This document shows, in pieces, positions 32,446 to 41,011 of a stretch of DNA of 64,000 nt. Position 1 is the first letter of the stretch. Each line of letters opens with the position of its first letter. The stretch comes from an uncultured Eubacteriales bacterium (lineage in GTDB: Bacteria > Bacillota > Clostridia > Oscillospirales > Oscillospiraceae). The stretch covers positions 10,945 to 74,944 of the forward strand of contig USMI01000001.1 in the NCBI GenBank assembly GCA_900555735.1, in the 5' to 3' direction. Under the pieces are notes generated by a model, which saw nothing but the letters and a program-made list of their open reading frames with translations, had not been told where the DNA came from and ran no database searches. Position numbers and translations under genes: made by a program.

Positions 32446-34098
32446 ATGAGTTATTTCGACGATAAGAAGGATAAAGATTTGTCCGTTCCCGGCCATGGGC
32501 AGGGAATGCCGGGCACCGATGCCCGCCGCCGCTCCTACGAGCTGAACGAGGAATACGCAGGCAAGGACAACACGCCCTCCGAGGACAACAAGCCTCATGA
32601 GGATTACTCTCTGAGCGACGACCGCCGCGTCAAGGTCCTGTCGCCCGGTACGCTGGTGGCCAAGCGGTTCTTCCGCAACCGGCTGGCCGTGGTGGGCCTG
32701 ACCATTCTGGCTGTCATGTTCATCTTCTCCTTTGTCGGCGGCCTTGTCAGCCCCTACGGACAGGATCAGGTATTCTACCGCGACGATATCCAGATGAAGG
32801 AATACGCCGCCATGTCCGAGAACACCGAGTACCGTTATCTGGTAGCGGACGGTCAGGAATTCGGTGCCGTTCTGCAGGCGCAGCTGACGCTGCACATGGG
32901 CAAGAACGAGGAATTCACCTACAAGGGCATCACCTATACCGTCACGGAGGAGGGCGACAGCCTGTATTCCGTGTCGCAGGGTGACACGCTGTTGGCGGTG
33001 GCCTATAAGGACATCATCAACCCCAGTGTCACCGGCGAGAAGTTCAGCTTCAACTTCACCTTCAACGCTCTGAAGGCCCACGTCAACGGTGAGCCGGAGT
33101 TCACCGCCGACGGCAAGACCTATGCCATGGACGACGGCAGCGTTATGCTGGACGGCGAGGAGATCGCCTACATCAGCCGCTACGTGATCCAGTCCAAGGT
33201 AGCCGGCACCGTGATCTCCAAGGAGTTCAAGGAGCGCGTCCTTGAGGCCGTGGAGAAGGGCGAAACGCAGATCGAATACACCAATGAAAACGGCGAGGTC
33301 CGCGAGATCGAGCTGTCCTATAACCCCGCCAAGTATCAGTGGTCCATCAAGGAGGGTACGTCCACCCGCGTGTTCGACGACTACTCCTTCCCCACCAAGA
33401 CGCATCTGCTGGGTACCGATAAGAACGGTATGGATATGCTGACCCGCCTGATGTACGGCGGCCGCGTGTCCCTGTGCATCGGCTTCATCGTGGTCATCAT
33501 TTCCGCCACGCTGGGCGTGATCCTCGGCGGCGTCTCCGGCTACTTCGGCGGCTGGGTGGACAATTTGATCATGCGTATCGTGGATATTTTCTACTGCATC
33601 CCCTCCACGCCCCTCATCATCATTCTGGGCGCGGCCATGGACGGTATGCGCGTCGATCCGCAGATCCGTATGCTGTACCTGATGTTGATTCTTGGCTTCC
33701 TTGGTTGGCCGGGCATCGCCCGTCTCGTCCGCGGCCAGATCCTGTCCCTGCGCGAGCAGGAGTTCATGACCGCCACCGAGGCCTGCGGCATCAGCGTTTC
33801 CCGCCGTATCTTCCGGCATCTGATCCCCAACGTGATCCCGCAGCTGATCGTCAACTGCACCATGAGCCTCGGCTCCACCATCATCACGGAAGCCACACTG
33901 TCCTTCCTTGGTCTGGGCGTCAAGTTCCCCTTCGCTTCCTGGGGCAACATCATGAACGACGTTTCCAACTCCTACGTGCTGACAGAGTACTGGTTCATCT
34001 GGATCCCCGCCGGTGTCTGCCTGATGCTGACGGTGCTGGGCTTCAACTTCGTGGGCGACGGTCTGCGTGACGCGTTCGACCCGAAGATGAAGCGCTGA
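32446..34098 (+). CDS. Peptide ABC transporter permease (OppC type) with large insert
   Basis: The 550-residue permease is about 250 residues longer than ordinary OppC. A hydrophilic cytoplasmic N-terminus (residues 1-70) precedes helix 1 (VVGLTILAVMFIFSFVGGLVS). An extracytoplasmic insert of about 220 residues follows (about 105-325), built of beta-rich repeats such as FTYKGITYTVTEEGDSLYS and FTADGKTYAMDDGSV. The normal five-helix permease domain then runs to the end, with the coupling motif EFMTATEACGISVSRRIFRHLIPN. The insert may contact the enlarged binding protein. Confidence 0.9.
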   Translation: MSYFDDKKDKDLSVPGHGQGMPGTDARRRSYELNEEYAGKDNTPSEDNKPHEDYSLSDDRRVKVLSPGTLVAKRFFRNRLAVVGLTILAVMFIFSFVGGLVSPYGQDQVFYRDDIQMKEYAAMSENTEYRYLVADGQEFGAVLQAQLTLHMGKNEEFTYKGITYTVTEEGDSLYSVSQGDTLLAVAYKDIINPSVTGEKFSFNFTFNALKAHVNGEPEFTADGKTYAMDDGSVMLDGEEIAYISRYVIQSKVAGTVISKEFKERVLEAVEKGETQIEYTNENGEVREIELSYNPAKYQWSIKEGTSTRVFDDYSFPTKTHLLGTDKNGMDMLTRLMYGGRVSLCIGFIVVIISATLGVILGGVSGYFGGWVDNLIMRIVDIFYCIPSTPLIIILGAAMDGMRVDPQIRMLYLMLILGFLGWPGIARLVRGQILSLREQEFMTATEACGISVSRRIFRHLIPNVIPQLIVNCTMSLGSTIITEATLSFLGLGVKFPFASWGNIMNDVSNSYVLTEYWFIWIPAGVCLMLTVLGFNFVGDGLRDAFDPKMKR

Positions 34099-34115
34099 GA
34101 AAGGAGAGAAACGGA

Positions 34116-35324
34116 ATGGCTAAGAAGCATAATGACGGCTATCTGTCCGCGAAGGAATCCCGCCGTATTTCCAAGGAAAACCGCAAGATCACCAACGAGC
34201 TGGAGAAAAAGCGCAAGCGGAAGAACGTGCCGGAGACGGAGTATCTCACTCAGATGCACGATCCCAATAACGCTGTGGAGTTCGATAACCTCCACACCTA
34301 CTTCTTTACGGACACCGGCGTGGTCAAGTCCGTGGACGGCGTCACCTTTTCCGTGCCCATCGGCAAGACCGTGGGCGTGGTGGGCGAATCCGGCTGCGGC
34401 AAGTCCGTTACCAGTCTGTCCCTGATGCAGCTGCTGCAGCGGCCGCAGGGTCAGGTGGTCGAGGGTGAGATCCGCCTGAATCTGGGCAATAAGGCCTACG
34501 ACGTGACGAAAACGCCGGACGAGGTGATGCAGCACCTGCGCGGCAACGTGGTCTCCATGATCTTTCAGGAGCCGATGACGGCGCTGAACCCGGTGTTCCG
34601 CATCGGCGACCAGCTGGACGAGGTCATTGCCCTTCACGACGACAAGCATCAGAGTGCAGAAGAGATCAAGGCGCACTCCATCAAGCTGCTGGAGATGGTG
34701 GGCATCGCCAACAGCGAGGGCGTTTACAAGAACTTCCCCCACGAGCTGTCCGGCGGTATGCGCCAGCGCGTCATGATCGCCATGGCTCTGGCGTGCAGTC
34801 CCCGGCTTATCATCGCCGATGAGCCGACCACGGCGCTGGACGTGACGATTCAGGCCCAGATCCTTGATCTGCTGCGGAACCTGAAGGATAAGATCAATTC
34901 CTCCATCATGTTCATCACCCACGATTTGGGCGTTATCGCCGAGATGGCGGATTATGTGGTGGTCATGTACGCCGGCCGCATCGTGGAGCAGGGCACGGCG
35001 GAGGAGATCTTTGCCCATCCCGCACATCCCTATACCATCGGTCTGATGGCCTCCAAGCCTGTGGTGGGCCGGCAGGTGGATAAGCTTTATTCCATCCCCG
35101 GCAAGGTGCCGAATCCCATCAACATGCCGAACTACTGCTACTTCAAGGATCGCTGCGAGATGTGCGTCGAACCGTGCGACGGCGCGTATCCCTGTGAGGT
35201 CAGCATCTCTCCCACTCACAAGGTGTCCTGCTACCGCTACTATGACGGCAAGCGGCCCGATCTGGAGGAGCAGGTAGAGGAAGAACTGACCGGCGGCGCT
35301 GACAACGGAAAGGTGGGTGAGTGA
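34116..35324 (+). CDS. Peptide ABC transporter ATP-binding protein (OppD type)
   Basis: The 402-residue ATPase has a basic N-terminal extension of about 50 residues, then Walker A GESGCGKS (near 90), signature [15 protein letters not shown], Walker [13 protein letters not shown] and the C-terminal oligo_HPY region with Cys-rich [14 protein letters not shown], where OppD proteins often hold an iron-sulphur cluster. Overlaps the next gene by 8 bases. Confidence 0.93.
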   Translation: MAKKHNDGYLSAKESRRISKENRKITNELEKKRKRKNVPETEYLTQMHDPNNAVEFDNLHTYFFTDTGVVKSVDGVTFSVPIGKTVGVVGESGCGKSVTSLSLMQLLQRPQGQVVEGEIRLNLGNKAYDVTKTPDEVMQHLRGNVVSMIFQEPMTALNPVFRIGDQLDEVIALHDDKHQSAEEIKAHSIKLLEMVGIANSEGVYKNFPHELSGGMRQRVMIAMALACSPRLIIADEPTTALDVTIQAQILDLLRNLKDKINSSIMFITHDLGVIAEMADYVVVMYAGRIVEQGTAEEIFAHPAHPYTIGLMASKPVVGRQVDKLYSIPGKVPNPINMPNYCYFKDRCEMCVEPCDGAYPCEVSISPTHKVSCYRYYDGKRPDLEEQVEEELTGGADNGKVGE

Positions 35325-36462
35325 TATGCCGTTTTGGAAAGCAGGAAAGAACGACGATCAGGTCCTCGATGAGCTGAAAGAGACTCAGAGCCAGAATGCC
35401 AACGATTTCGTCAAGGAACAGGCGCATGCCAAAGAGGCGAAGAAGTCCTCCCTCATCATCGAAAATAATTTCACCCCTGTGGAGTACGACCCCCAGTACA
35501 TTCTGCAGGTCAATCAGCTGAAGAAGTATTTCCCCATCAAGGGCGGCATGGTGTCCAAGACCGTGGGCTATGTCAAGGCCGTGGACGGTGTGACGTTCAA
35601 CCTCAAGCGCGGTACCACCATGGGTCTGGTGGGCGAGTCCGGCTGCGGCAAGACCACCACAGGCCGTACCATCCTGCGTCTGTATGACGAGAAATCCGGC
35701 GGACAGGTACTGTTCAACGGAAAAGAGGTCTATGACCTGTCTCCCAAGGAGATGCGCGCCATGCGCACCAAGATGCAGATCATCTTCCAGGACCCCTTCT
35801 CCTCCCTGTCTCCCCGTATGCCGGTAGGTGAGATCATCGGCGAGGCGGTGCGCGAGCATAATCTGGTGCCGAAGGAAGAATTCGACGACTATATCGACAC
35901 GATCATGGACAACTGCGGCCTGCAGTCCTTCCACCGTGACCGCTATCCCCATGAGTTCTCCGGCGGCCAGCGGCAGCGTATCTGCATCGCCCGCGCACTG
36001 GCGCTGAACCCCGAGTTCATCGTCTGCGACGAGCCTGTGTCCGCGCTGGACGTGTCCATTCAGGCGCAGATCATCAACCTGCTGAAGGACATTCAGCAGA
36101 AGTACAACCTGACGTACCTGTTCATCAGCCACGATCTGTCGGTGGTGGAGCACATCTCCGACACGGTGGGCGTCATGTATCTGGGCAATCTGGTGGAGTA
36201 CGGCGCGACGGAGGACATCTTCCGCAACCCGCTGCACCCCTATACAAAGGCGCTGTTCTCCGCCATCCCCATCCCCGATCCCACGGTGAAGATGAACCGT
36301 ATCGTGCTGGAGGGCAGCATCCCCTCTCCGGCCAATCCGCCCAAGGGCTGCAAGTTCCACACGCGGTGCGCCAACTGCATGGCCTGCTGCAAGGAGGAGG
36401 CGCCGGTGCAGCGTGAGCTGGAGCCGGGTCACTTTGTGGCCTGCCACCTGTATGATAAGTAA
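35317..36462 (+). CDS. Peptide ABC transporter ATP-binding protein (OppF type)
   Basis: The 381-residue ATPase has a charged N-terminal extension, Walker A GESGCGKTT (near residue 105), the OppF-typical FQDPFSSLSPRMPVGEII, signature FSGGQRQRICIARAL, Walker B FIVCDEPVSALD and a C-terminal Cys cluster (KFHTRCANCMACC). It pairs with OppD to power peptide uptake. Its stop overlaps the next start by one base. Confidence 0.93.
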   Translation: MSDMPFWKAGKNDDQVLDELKETQSQNANDFVKEQAHAKEAKKSSLIIENNFTPVEYDPQYILQVNQLKKYFPIKGGMVSKTVGYVKAVDGVTFNLKRGTTMGLVGESGCGKTTTGRTILRLYDEKSGGQVLFNGKEVYDLSPKEMRAMRTKMQIIFQDPFSSLSPRMPVGEIIGEAVREHNLVPKEEFDDYIDTIMDNCGLQSFHRDRYPHEFSGGQRQRICIARALALNPEFIVCDEPVSALDVSIQAQIINLLKDIQQKYNLTYLFISHDLSVVEHISDTVGVMYLGNLVEYGATEDIFRNPLHPYTKALFSAIPIPDPTVKMNRIVLEGSIPSPANPPKGCKFHTRCANCMACCKEEAPVQRELEPGHFVACHLYDK

Positions 36463-36746
36463 TGGCCAAGAAGCACGAGTATCAGGACGATGATGGACGC
36501 ACCATCGCCGACATGAGCGGCATCGAGCCGATGCCCATGCTGTTTCCCCGCTTTCCGGGCAAGAAAAAGCAAGCCGGTGCGGAAGTTCCGGCGTCGGATC
36601 GCCCGTGGGAAACACAGCAGCAGCTTCCCGACGACCTGCGGAATGCCGCCATGCGCGGCGCGCTGAAAGCTGCCATGCTGATCGCAGGTGTGTTTATCGC
36701 CGCCGGTGCATTGGCCATTCTGGCGATGCAGCTCCTGTGGAGCTAA
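36462..36746 (+). CDS. Small single-span membrane protein ending the peptide operon
   Basis: This 94-residue protein has a hydrophilic, Lys/Asp-rich N-terminal half and one hydrophobic helix near the end (residues about 67-92: AAMLIAGVFIAAGALAILAMQLLW). Its ATG shares a base with the oppF stop (TAATG). Function unknown; coupling suggests it acts with the transporter or is carried along. Confidence 0.65.
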   Translation: MAKKHEYQDDDGRTIADMSGIEPMPMLFPRFPGKKKQAGAEVPASDRPWETQQQLPDDLRNAAMRGALKAAMLIAGVFIAAGALAILAMQLLWS

Positions 36747-36766
36747 AGCACGACCCCATATTACAG

Positions 36767-36800
36767 GAAACGGCATGACCAAGGTCATGCCGTTTCTTTT
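36767..36800 (+). terminator. Terminator of the peptide ABC operon
   Basis: gaaacggcatgacc pairs with ggtcatgccgtttc around AA, followed by TTTT. Confidence 0.9.
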
Positions 36801-36823
36801 ATTCTACTATTCCCGTAAAAAGA

Positions 36824-36849
36824 CAGGCAGCGGTTTTCACCGCTGCCTG
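36824..36849 (-). terminator. Terminator of larC
   Basis: caggcagcggt pairs with accgctgcctg; on the minus strand it is followed by TCTTTTTA. Confidence 0.75.
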
Positions 36850-36898
36850 CCTATCCTATAATGAAGCACCTGCCTGCAAAAGCGGTACGCCGCTTCTT

Positions 36899-38092
36899 TT
36901 ATTCCCCTTTGTCCGCCGCGTCCCGTACCGCTTCCAGCGGCAGCGCCTGCTCCCGCGCGATACGGTGCAGGTCCTCGTACTCATATTTGGCGTGGGTCAC
37001 GCCGTAGCCGCTGGATACCTTGCGGCGCACCGCCCCATAGGGCGTGGCCACCGTCTCCTCCCGCCGCTCCAGCGTATAGCGGCGGCAAAGCTGCTCCCGT
37101 ATGCCGATGGTGGTGGTATGCCGGAACAGCAGCTCCGCCATCCTCCGGCGGTCATCCTCCCGGCACAGGACGGTCAGCAGTGTCCCCAGCCGGGACTTTT
37201 TCATGGTAATAGGCGTGGCCCACACATCCAGCGCACCGGCCTCCAGCAGCGTCTCCATGGCAAAGGCAACGGCTTCCGCCGTCATGTCGTCCAGATTGCA
37301 GCGCAACTCCGCCACCTGTCCCGCATCCGCCGTCGTCTCTCCCCAGAAGGCCCGCAGGCAGTTGGCCATATCAAACTCCTTCGTTCCCATGCCGTAGCCC
37401 ACCGCATCGGTGGCCATGACCGGCATCGGTTCAAAACGGGAGACGAAGTGCTTCAGCAGCGCCGCGCCGGTAGGGGTACACAGCTCCGCCTGAATGGCGC
37501 CGCTGTAAGAGGGGATGCCCCGCAGCAGATACGCCGTGGCAGGCGCAGGCACCGGCAGAATGCCGTGGGCGCACCGCACCTGTCCGCCGCCGACACAGAC
37601 CGGCGACGCAATGATCCGCTCCGGCGCCAGCTTGTGCAGCAGCAGGCACACCGCTGTGATATCCGCCAGCGCGTCCATGGTGCCTACCTCATGAAAGTGG
37701 ATCTCCGTCACCGGCACGCCGTGGACGTGGCTCTCCGCCTCCGCCAGCAGGCCGTATACCGCCAGCACGTCCGCCCGCACCTGCTCCGGCAGGTGCAGAT
37801 GCTCCCGCACGATGTGCTCTATGCCATGCAGTCCGGTGTGTTGATGGCCCTCATGATGGCGATGATGGTCGTGCATGGACGCCGATTCCTCCACGCCGTT
37901 CACCTGCACCGACATATGGGTACCGCGGATACCGCAGCGCGTCACCGTTTCGCAGCCATAGACCACGTTGGGAACGCCGACGGCATTCAGCTCCGCCACC
38001 GCCGCTTCCCTGTCCGGCATCAGCTCCAGCAGCGCTGCCGTCAGCATGTCGCCCGCCGCGCCCATACCGCAGTCCAGATACAATGTTTTCAT
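36899..38092 (-). CDS. larC: Nickel-pincer cofactor protein LarC
   Basis: The 397-residue protein begins MKTLYLDCGMGAAGDMLTAALLEL, the LarC signature. LarC inserts nickel into the pyridinium-dithio pincer cofactor of lactate racemase and related enzymes, in a CTP-dependent reaction. A His-rich stretch (HDHHRHHEGHQH, about residues 75-86) should bind nickel. The two parts known as LarC1 and LarC2 in some lactobacilli, joined there by a programmed frameshift, are here one uninterrupted frame. larA, larB and larE are not in the window. The start is within a weak site (ggagggctctccATG). Confidence 0.9.
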   Translation of the reverse strand: MKTLYLDCGMGAAGDMLTAALLELMPDREAAVAELNAVGVPNVVYGCETVTRCGIRGTHMSVQVNGVEESASMHDHHRHHEGHQHTGLHGIEHIVREHLHLPEQVRADVLAVYGLLAEAESHVHGVPVTEIHFHEVGTMDALADITAVCLLLHKLAPERIIASPVCVGGGQVRCAHGILPVPAPATAYLLRGIPSYSGAIQAELCTPTGAALLKHFVSRFEPMPVMATDAVGYGMGTKEFDMANCLRAFWGETTADAGQVAELRCNLDDMTAEAVAFAMETLLEAGALDVWATPITMKKSRLGTLLTVLCREDDRRRMAELLFRHTTTIGIREQLCRRYTLERREETVATPYGAVRRKVSSGYGVTHAKYEYEDLHRIAREQALPLEAVRDAADKGE

Positions 38093-38271
38093 GGAGAGCC
38101 CTCCCTGTTTGTCAATGCTCCCCTGATTATAGCGGATAAAGGCGGGATTTGCAACCGCCTGTTCCCGCCGGTTCTGCGCAAAATTTTTTCTGCTTTTCGC
38201 AAATAGCTATCGAAATCTTTTCGGAACTATGATATAATCCCTTACAGCAGAATTTGAGAGGAGTTTCCGCC

Positions 38272-38838
38272 ATGAAGCACACTTCCCTGAAAAAACTGGT
38301 GCTGTCCGCCATGTTTTTGGCCATCGGCCTTGTACTGCCCTTCTTTATCGGCCAGATCCCCGCCATCGGCAAAATGCTGCTGCCCATGCATATTCCCGTA
38401 CTGCTGTGCGGTCTGATCTGCGGCTGGCAGTGGGGCCTTGGCGTCGGCTTCGTGCTGCCGCTGCTGCGGTCGCTGCTGTTCAGCTTTCCCGCCATGTACC
38501 CCAATGCTGTGGGGATGGCCTTTGAGCTGGCGGTGTACGGCGCGGTCATCGGCTACCTGTACGCCCACAGCAGGTGGCAGTGCGTCAAGGCGCTGTATAA
38601 GTGCCTGATCCCCGCCATGGTCGCCGGACGTCTGGTGTGGGGCGCGGTGATGGTGGTGCTGATGGGCTTGGGCGGCAGCGCCTTCACCTGGCAGCTGTTC
38701 ATCGGCGGCGCGGTACTGAACGCCCTGCCCGGCATCGCATTGCAGCTGGTGCTGATCCCCGCTGTGATGGTGCTACTGGACCGGACAAAGCTGGTGCAGT
38801 TCTCTCGGCCTGAGCCGGTCGCCGAGCAGGCCGTATGA
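38272..38838 (+). CDS. ECF transporter S component
   Basis: The 188-residue protein has about six membrane helices with the pattern of S components of energy-coupling-factor vitamin importers: KKLVLSAMFLAIGLVLPFFIGQIPAIGKMLLPMHIPVLLCG. I start at ATG 38272 behind GAGAGGAG; the TTG at 38254 would overlap that site. It overlaps the next gene by 4 bases. The vitamin cannot be named from the sequence; the shared transcript with a P-loop kinase suggests the cargo is phosphorylated on entry. TATAAT at 38233-38238 may be its -10 box. Confidence 0.82.
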   Translation: MKHTSLKKLVLSAMFLAIGLVLPFFIGQIPAIGKMLLPMHIPVLLCGLICGWQWGLGVGFVLPLLRSLLFSFPAMYPNAVGMAFELAVYGAVIGYLYAHSRWQCVKALYKCLIPAMVAGRLVWGAVMVVLMGLGGSAFTWQLFIGGAVLNALPGIALQLVLIPAVMVLLDRTKLVQFSRPEPVAEQAV

Positions 38839-39407
38839 CGAACCGCGACTACGACCGGCTGGCGCAGGCCATTCAGGCCCGGCTGGCGCGGCATGAACGC
38901 CTTATCGTCGCCATTGATGGGCGGTGCGGCTCCGGCAAGACCACGCTGGCGGCCCGCTTGCAGCAGGAGCTGGGATGCACCGTGTTCCACATGGACGATT
39001 TCTTTCCCCGGCCCGAGCAGCGGACGGAGGAGCGCCTGTCGCGGCCCGGCGAAAACGTAGATCACGAACGGTTTCTGGCGGAGGTTCTGCTGCCGCTTCA
39101 GCATATGCAGCCCGTCACCTACCGGCCCTATCTCTGCGCCCGGCAGCAGCTGGGCGACCCGGTGACTGTCACGCCCAGCCGTCTGACCATCGTGGAAGGC
39201 TCCTACGCCTGCCACCCCGCGTTATGTGAGCACTACGGTCTGCGGGTGTTTCTGTCGGTGGAGCCGGAGGAGCAGCTGCGGCGCATCGAAAAGCGCAACG
39301 GCCCGGAGAAGGCCGTCATATTCCGCGACCGCTGGATCCCCCTTGAGGAGATGTATTTTAAAGCCTTTGACGTGCAGGCCCGATGCGACCTGTCCCTGCA
39401 CGGGTAA
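38835..39407 (+). CDS. Uridine-kinase-like P-loop kinase
   Basis: The 190-residue P-loop protein has Walker A IDGRCGSGKTTLAARL near residue 30, then a substrate/metal strand HMDDFFPRPEQRTEE and VEGSYACHP. It resembles small uridine-kinase-like or pantothenate-kinase-like enzymes. Its start lies within the stop region of the S-component gene (ATGA), so the products probably act on the same compound. Confidence 0.75.
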   Translation: MTNRDYDRLAQAIQARLARHERLIVAIDGRCGSGKTTLAARLQQELGCTVFHMDDFFPRPEQRTEERLSRPGENVDHERFLAEVLLPLQHMQPVTYRPYLCARQQLGDPVTVTPSRLTIVEGSYACHPALCEHYGLRVFLSVEPEEQLRRIEKRNGPEKAVIFRDRWIPLEEMYFKAFDVQARCDLSLHG

Positions 39408-39419
39408 GCTGCCTGCCAA

Positions 39420-39457
39420 ATACAGCCGCAGGATACGCCTGTATCCTGCGGCTGTAT
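39420..39457 (+). terminator. Terminator after the kinase gene
   Basis: atacagccgcaggatac pairs perfectly with gtatcctgcggctgtat around GCCT, with a weak T-rich follower (GCATTTCTTT). Confidence 0.8.
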
Positions 39458-39480
39458 GCATTTCTTTACGCGCTCTTAAC

Positions 39481-39509
39481 TCGACGGGCGGCTGCTTTTC
39501 TGGTATACT
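39481..39509 (+). promoter_or_regulatory. Promoter of the CNNM-type transporter and its leader
   Basis: TCGACG (39481-39486), 17 bases, TATACT (39504-39509), 36 bases before the leader start. Confidence 0.55.
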
Positions 39510-39545
39510 GTTCTCAATTTACAACAAAGGAGGAATCACGCTTAT

Positions 39546-39656
39546 ATGGATACTGACGGCGGTGACTATCCCGGTAACCATCTGAACTGCCATCTGTTTT
39601 TGTCAGCATATCTGCGCTGCGTTTCGTGGGGCAGACGTGCTTTTTTGCGCTTATAG
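39546..39656 (+). CDS. Leader peptide upstream of the CNNM/CorC transporter
   Basis: A 36-codon frame follows AAAGGAGGAATCACGCTTAT and begins MDTDGGDYPGNHLNCHLF. It ends at TAG 39654-39656, 48 bases before the transporter start. The acidic, Asp- and Pro-containing N-terminus recalls the ribosome-destabilising start of the MgtL and similar leaders that sense low magnesium. The transporter family moves magnesium. Function as a leader is inferred from position, a good ribosome site and this composition. Confidence 0.55.
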   Translation: MDTDGGDYPGNHLNCHLFLSAYLRCVSWGRRAFLRL

Positions 39657-39704
39657 CAGCATTTCCGTACACAGAAACAGACGACAGAAAAGGAGTTACT
39701 TATA

Positions 39705-40961
39705 TTGTCAACCACAACTTGTATCATCATTATGGCGGTATGTCTGATGCTTTCCGCCTATTTCTCGGCCACGGAGACGGCCTTCTCCTCCGCCAATACC
39801 ACCCGATTGCGGACGCTGGCGGAAAAGGGCAGCAGCAACGCCGCGCTGGCACTGAAGCTCTTGGAGCAGTATGACCGCCTGCTGTCCACTATTCTTATTG
39901 GCAACAACATCGTCAACATCGCCACCGCCTCCATCGGCACGGTGCTGTTTGTCCGGCACTACGGCGACGCGGGCGCCACCATCTCCACCGTGGTAGTAAC
40001 GGTGGTGGTGCTGATCTTCGGTGAGATCTCTCCCAAGAGTATTGCCAAGGACTGCGCAGAAAAATGCGCCATGCTGTCCGCACCCATTTTGCGGGTGCTG
40101 ATCTGGATATTGATGCCCCTGAACCTGCTGTTCTTCCTGTGGAAAAAGCTGCTGGCCAAGGTGTTCCGTCTCAGCGGCGAGAGCAAAATGTCGCAGGAGG
40201 AGCTGCTGATGCTGGTGGACGAGGTGCAGCAGGACGGCAGCATCGACCGGGACGAGGGCGAGCTGCTGAAAAACGCCATCGGCTTTTCCGAGCAGGAGGC
40301 GCAGGACATCCTCATTCACCGGGTGGATCTGGCGGCCCTGCCTGTCACCGCCAGCAAGGAGGAGGTGGCAGCCCTGTTCACCCAAACCAAATACTCCCGC
40401 CTGCTGATCTATCAGGATTCCATCGACCACATTCTGGGCACCGTCCATCAGAAGGACTTCTATGTGGGCTGCGGCGTGACGGATCAGCCCCTGTCCGCCA
40501 TCATCTCTCCGCCGGTGTTCGCGCTGGAGAACGAGCCTATCCGTCTGCTGCTGAAAAAGCTCCAGCAGGCCAAGACCCATGTGGCCGTGGTGGTGGACGA
40601 ATACGGCGGCACCTGCGGCATCGTCACCATGGAGGACATTCTGGAGGAGCTGGTGGGCGAGATCTGGGACGAGCACGACGAGGAGGAGGTATTCCTCCGG
40701 AAGATCGCGCCGGACACCTATACCATGGACGCGGGCATGGACTTTGACGACTTTGCGGAGTTCTTCCGGCTCAAGACCGATTCCGAGATGGTGTCCGTCA
40801 GCGGCTGGGTCATGGAGCAGTTCGGCCGCGTGCCAGCGGCAGGCGATTCCTTTACCTTTGACGATCTGTCCGTACAGGTCACAAGGGTGGAAAACCACCG
40901 CATTGAGGAGATCCAAGTGACGAAGCACGATACCGCTGAAACCTCTGACGATCACAATTGA
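39705..40961 (+). CDS. CNNM/CorC (hemolysin-family) transporter
   Basis: The 418-residue protein has an N-terminal CNNM membrane domain (residues 1-180, [39 protein letters not shown]), a CBS pair (about 200-320, including [31 protein letters not shown]) and a C-terminal CorC_HlyC domain. Family members export Mg2+ or related ions across the cytoplasmic membrane. The start codon is TTG at 39705 after AAAGGAG; there is no ATG in frame nearby. Confidence 0.9.
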   Translation: MSTTTCIIIMAVCLMLSAYFSATETAFSSANTTRLRTLAEKGSSNAALALKLLEQYDRLLSTILIGNNIVNIATASIGTVLFVRHYGDAGATISTVVVTVVVLIFGEISPKSIAKDCAEKCAMLSAPILRVLIWILMPLNLLFFLWKKLLAKVFRLSGESKMSQEELLMLVDEVQQDGSIDRDEGELLKNAIGFSEQEAQDILIHRVDLAALPVTASKEEVAALFTQTKYSRLLIYQDSIDHILGTVHQKDFYVGCGVTDQPLSAIISPPVFALENEPIRLLLKKLQQAKTHVAVVVDEYGGTCGIVTMEDILEELVGEIWDEHDEEEVFLRKIAPDTYTMDAGMDFDDFAEFFRLKTDSEMVSVSGWVMEQFGRVPAAGDSFTFDDLSVQVTRVENHRIEEIQVTKHDTAETSDDHN

Positions 40962-40964
40962 ACG

Positions 40965-41000
40965 AACAGGGCCTGCATGCGGCTGCATGCAGGCCCTGTT
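40965..41000. terminator. Bidirectional terminator
   Basis: aacagggcctgcatgc pairs with gcatgcaggccctgtt around GGCT, between converging genes ending at 40961 and 41012. Confidence 0.85.
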
Positions 41001-41011
41001 ATGCTTTTATC

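Noticed and set aside
31474..33819. 781-codon minus-strand frame opposite the permeases
   Set aside because: It spans two real genes and their spacer, lacks a promoter and ribosome site, and is His/Gln-rich as expected of antisense DNA.
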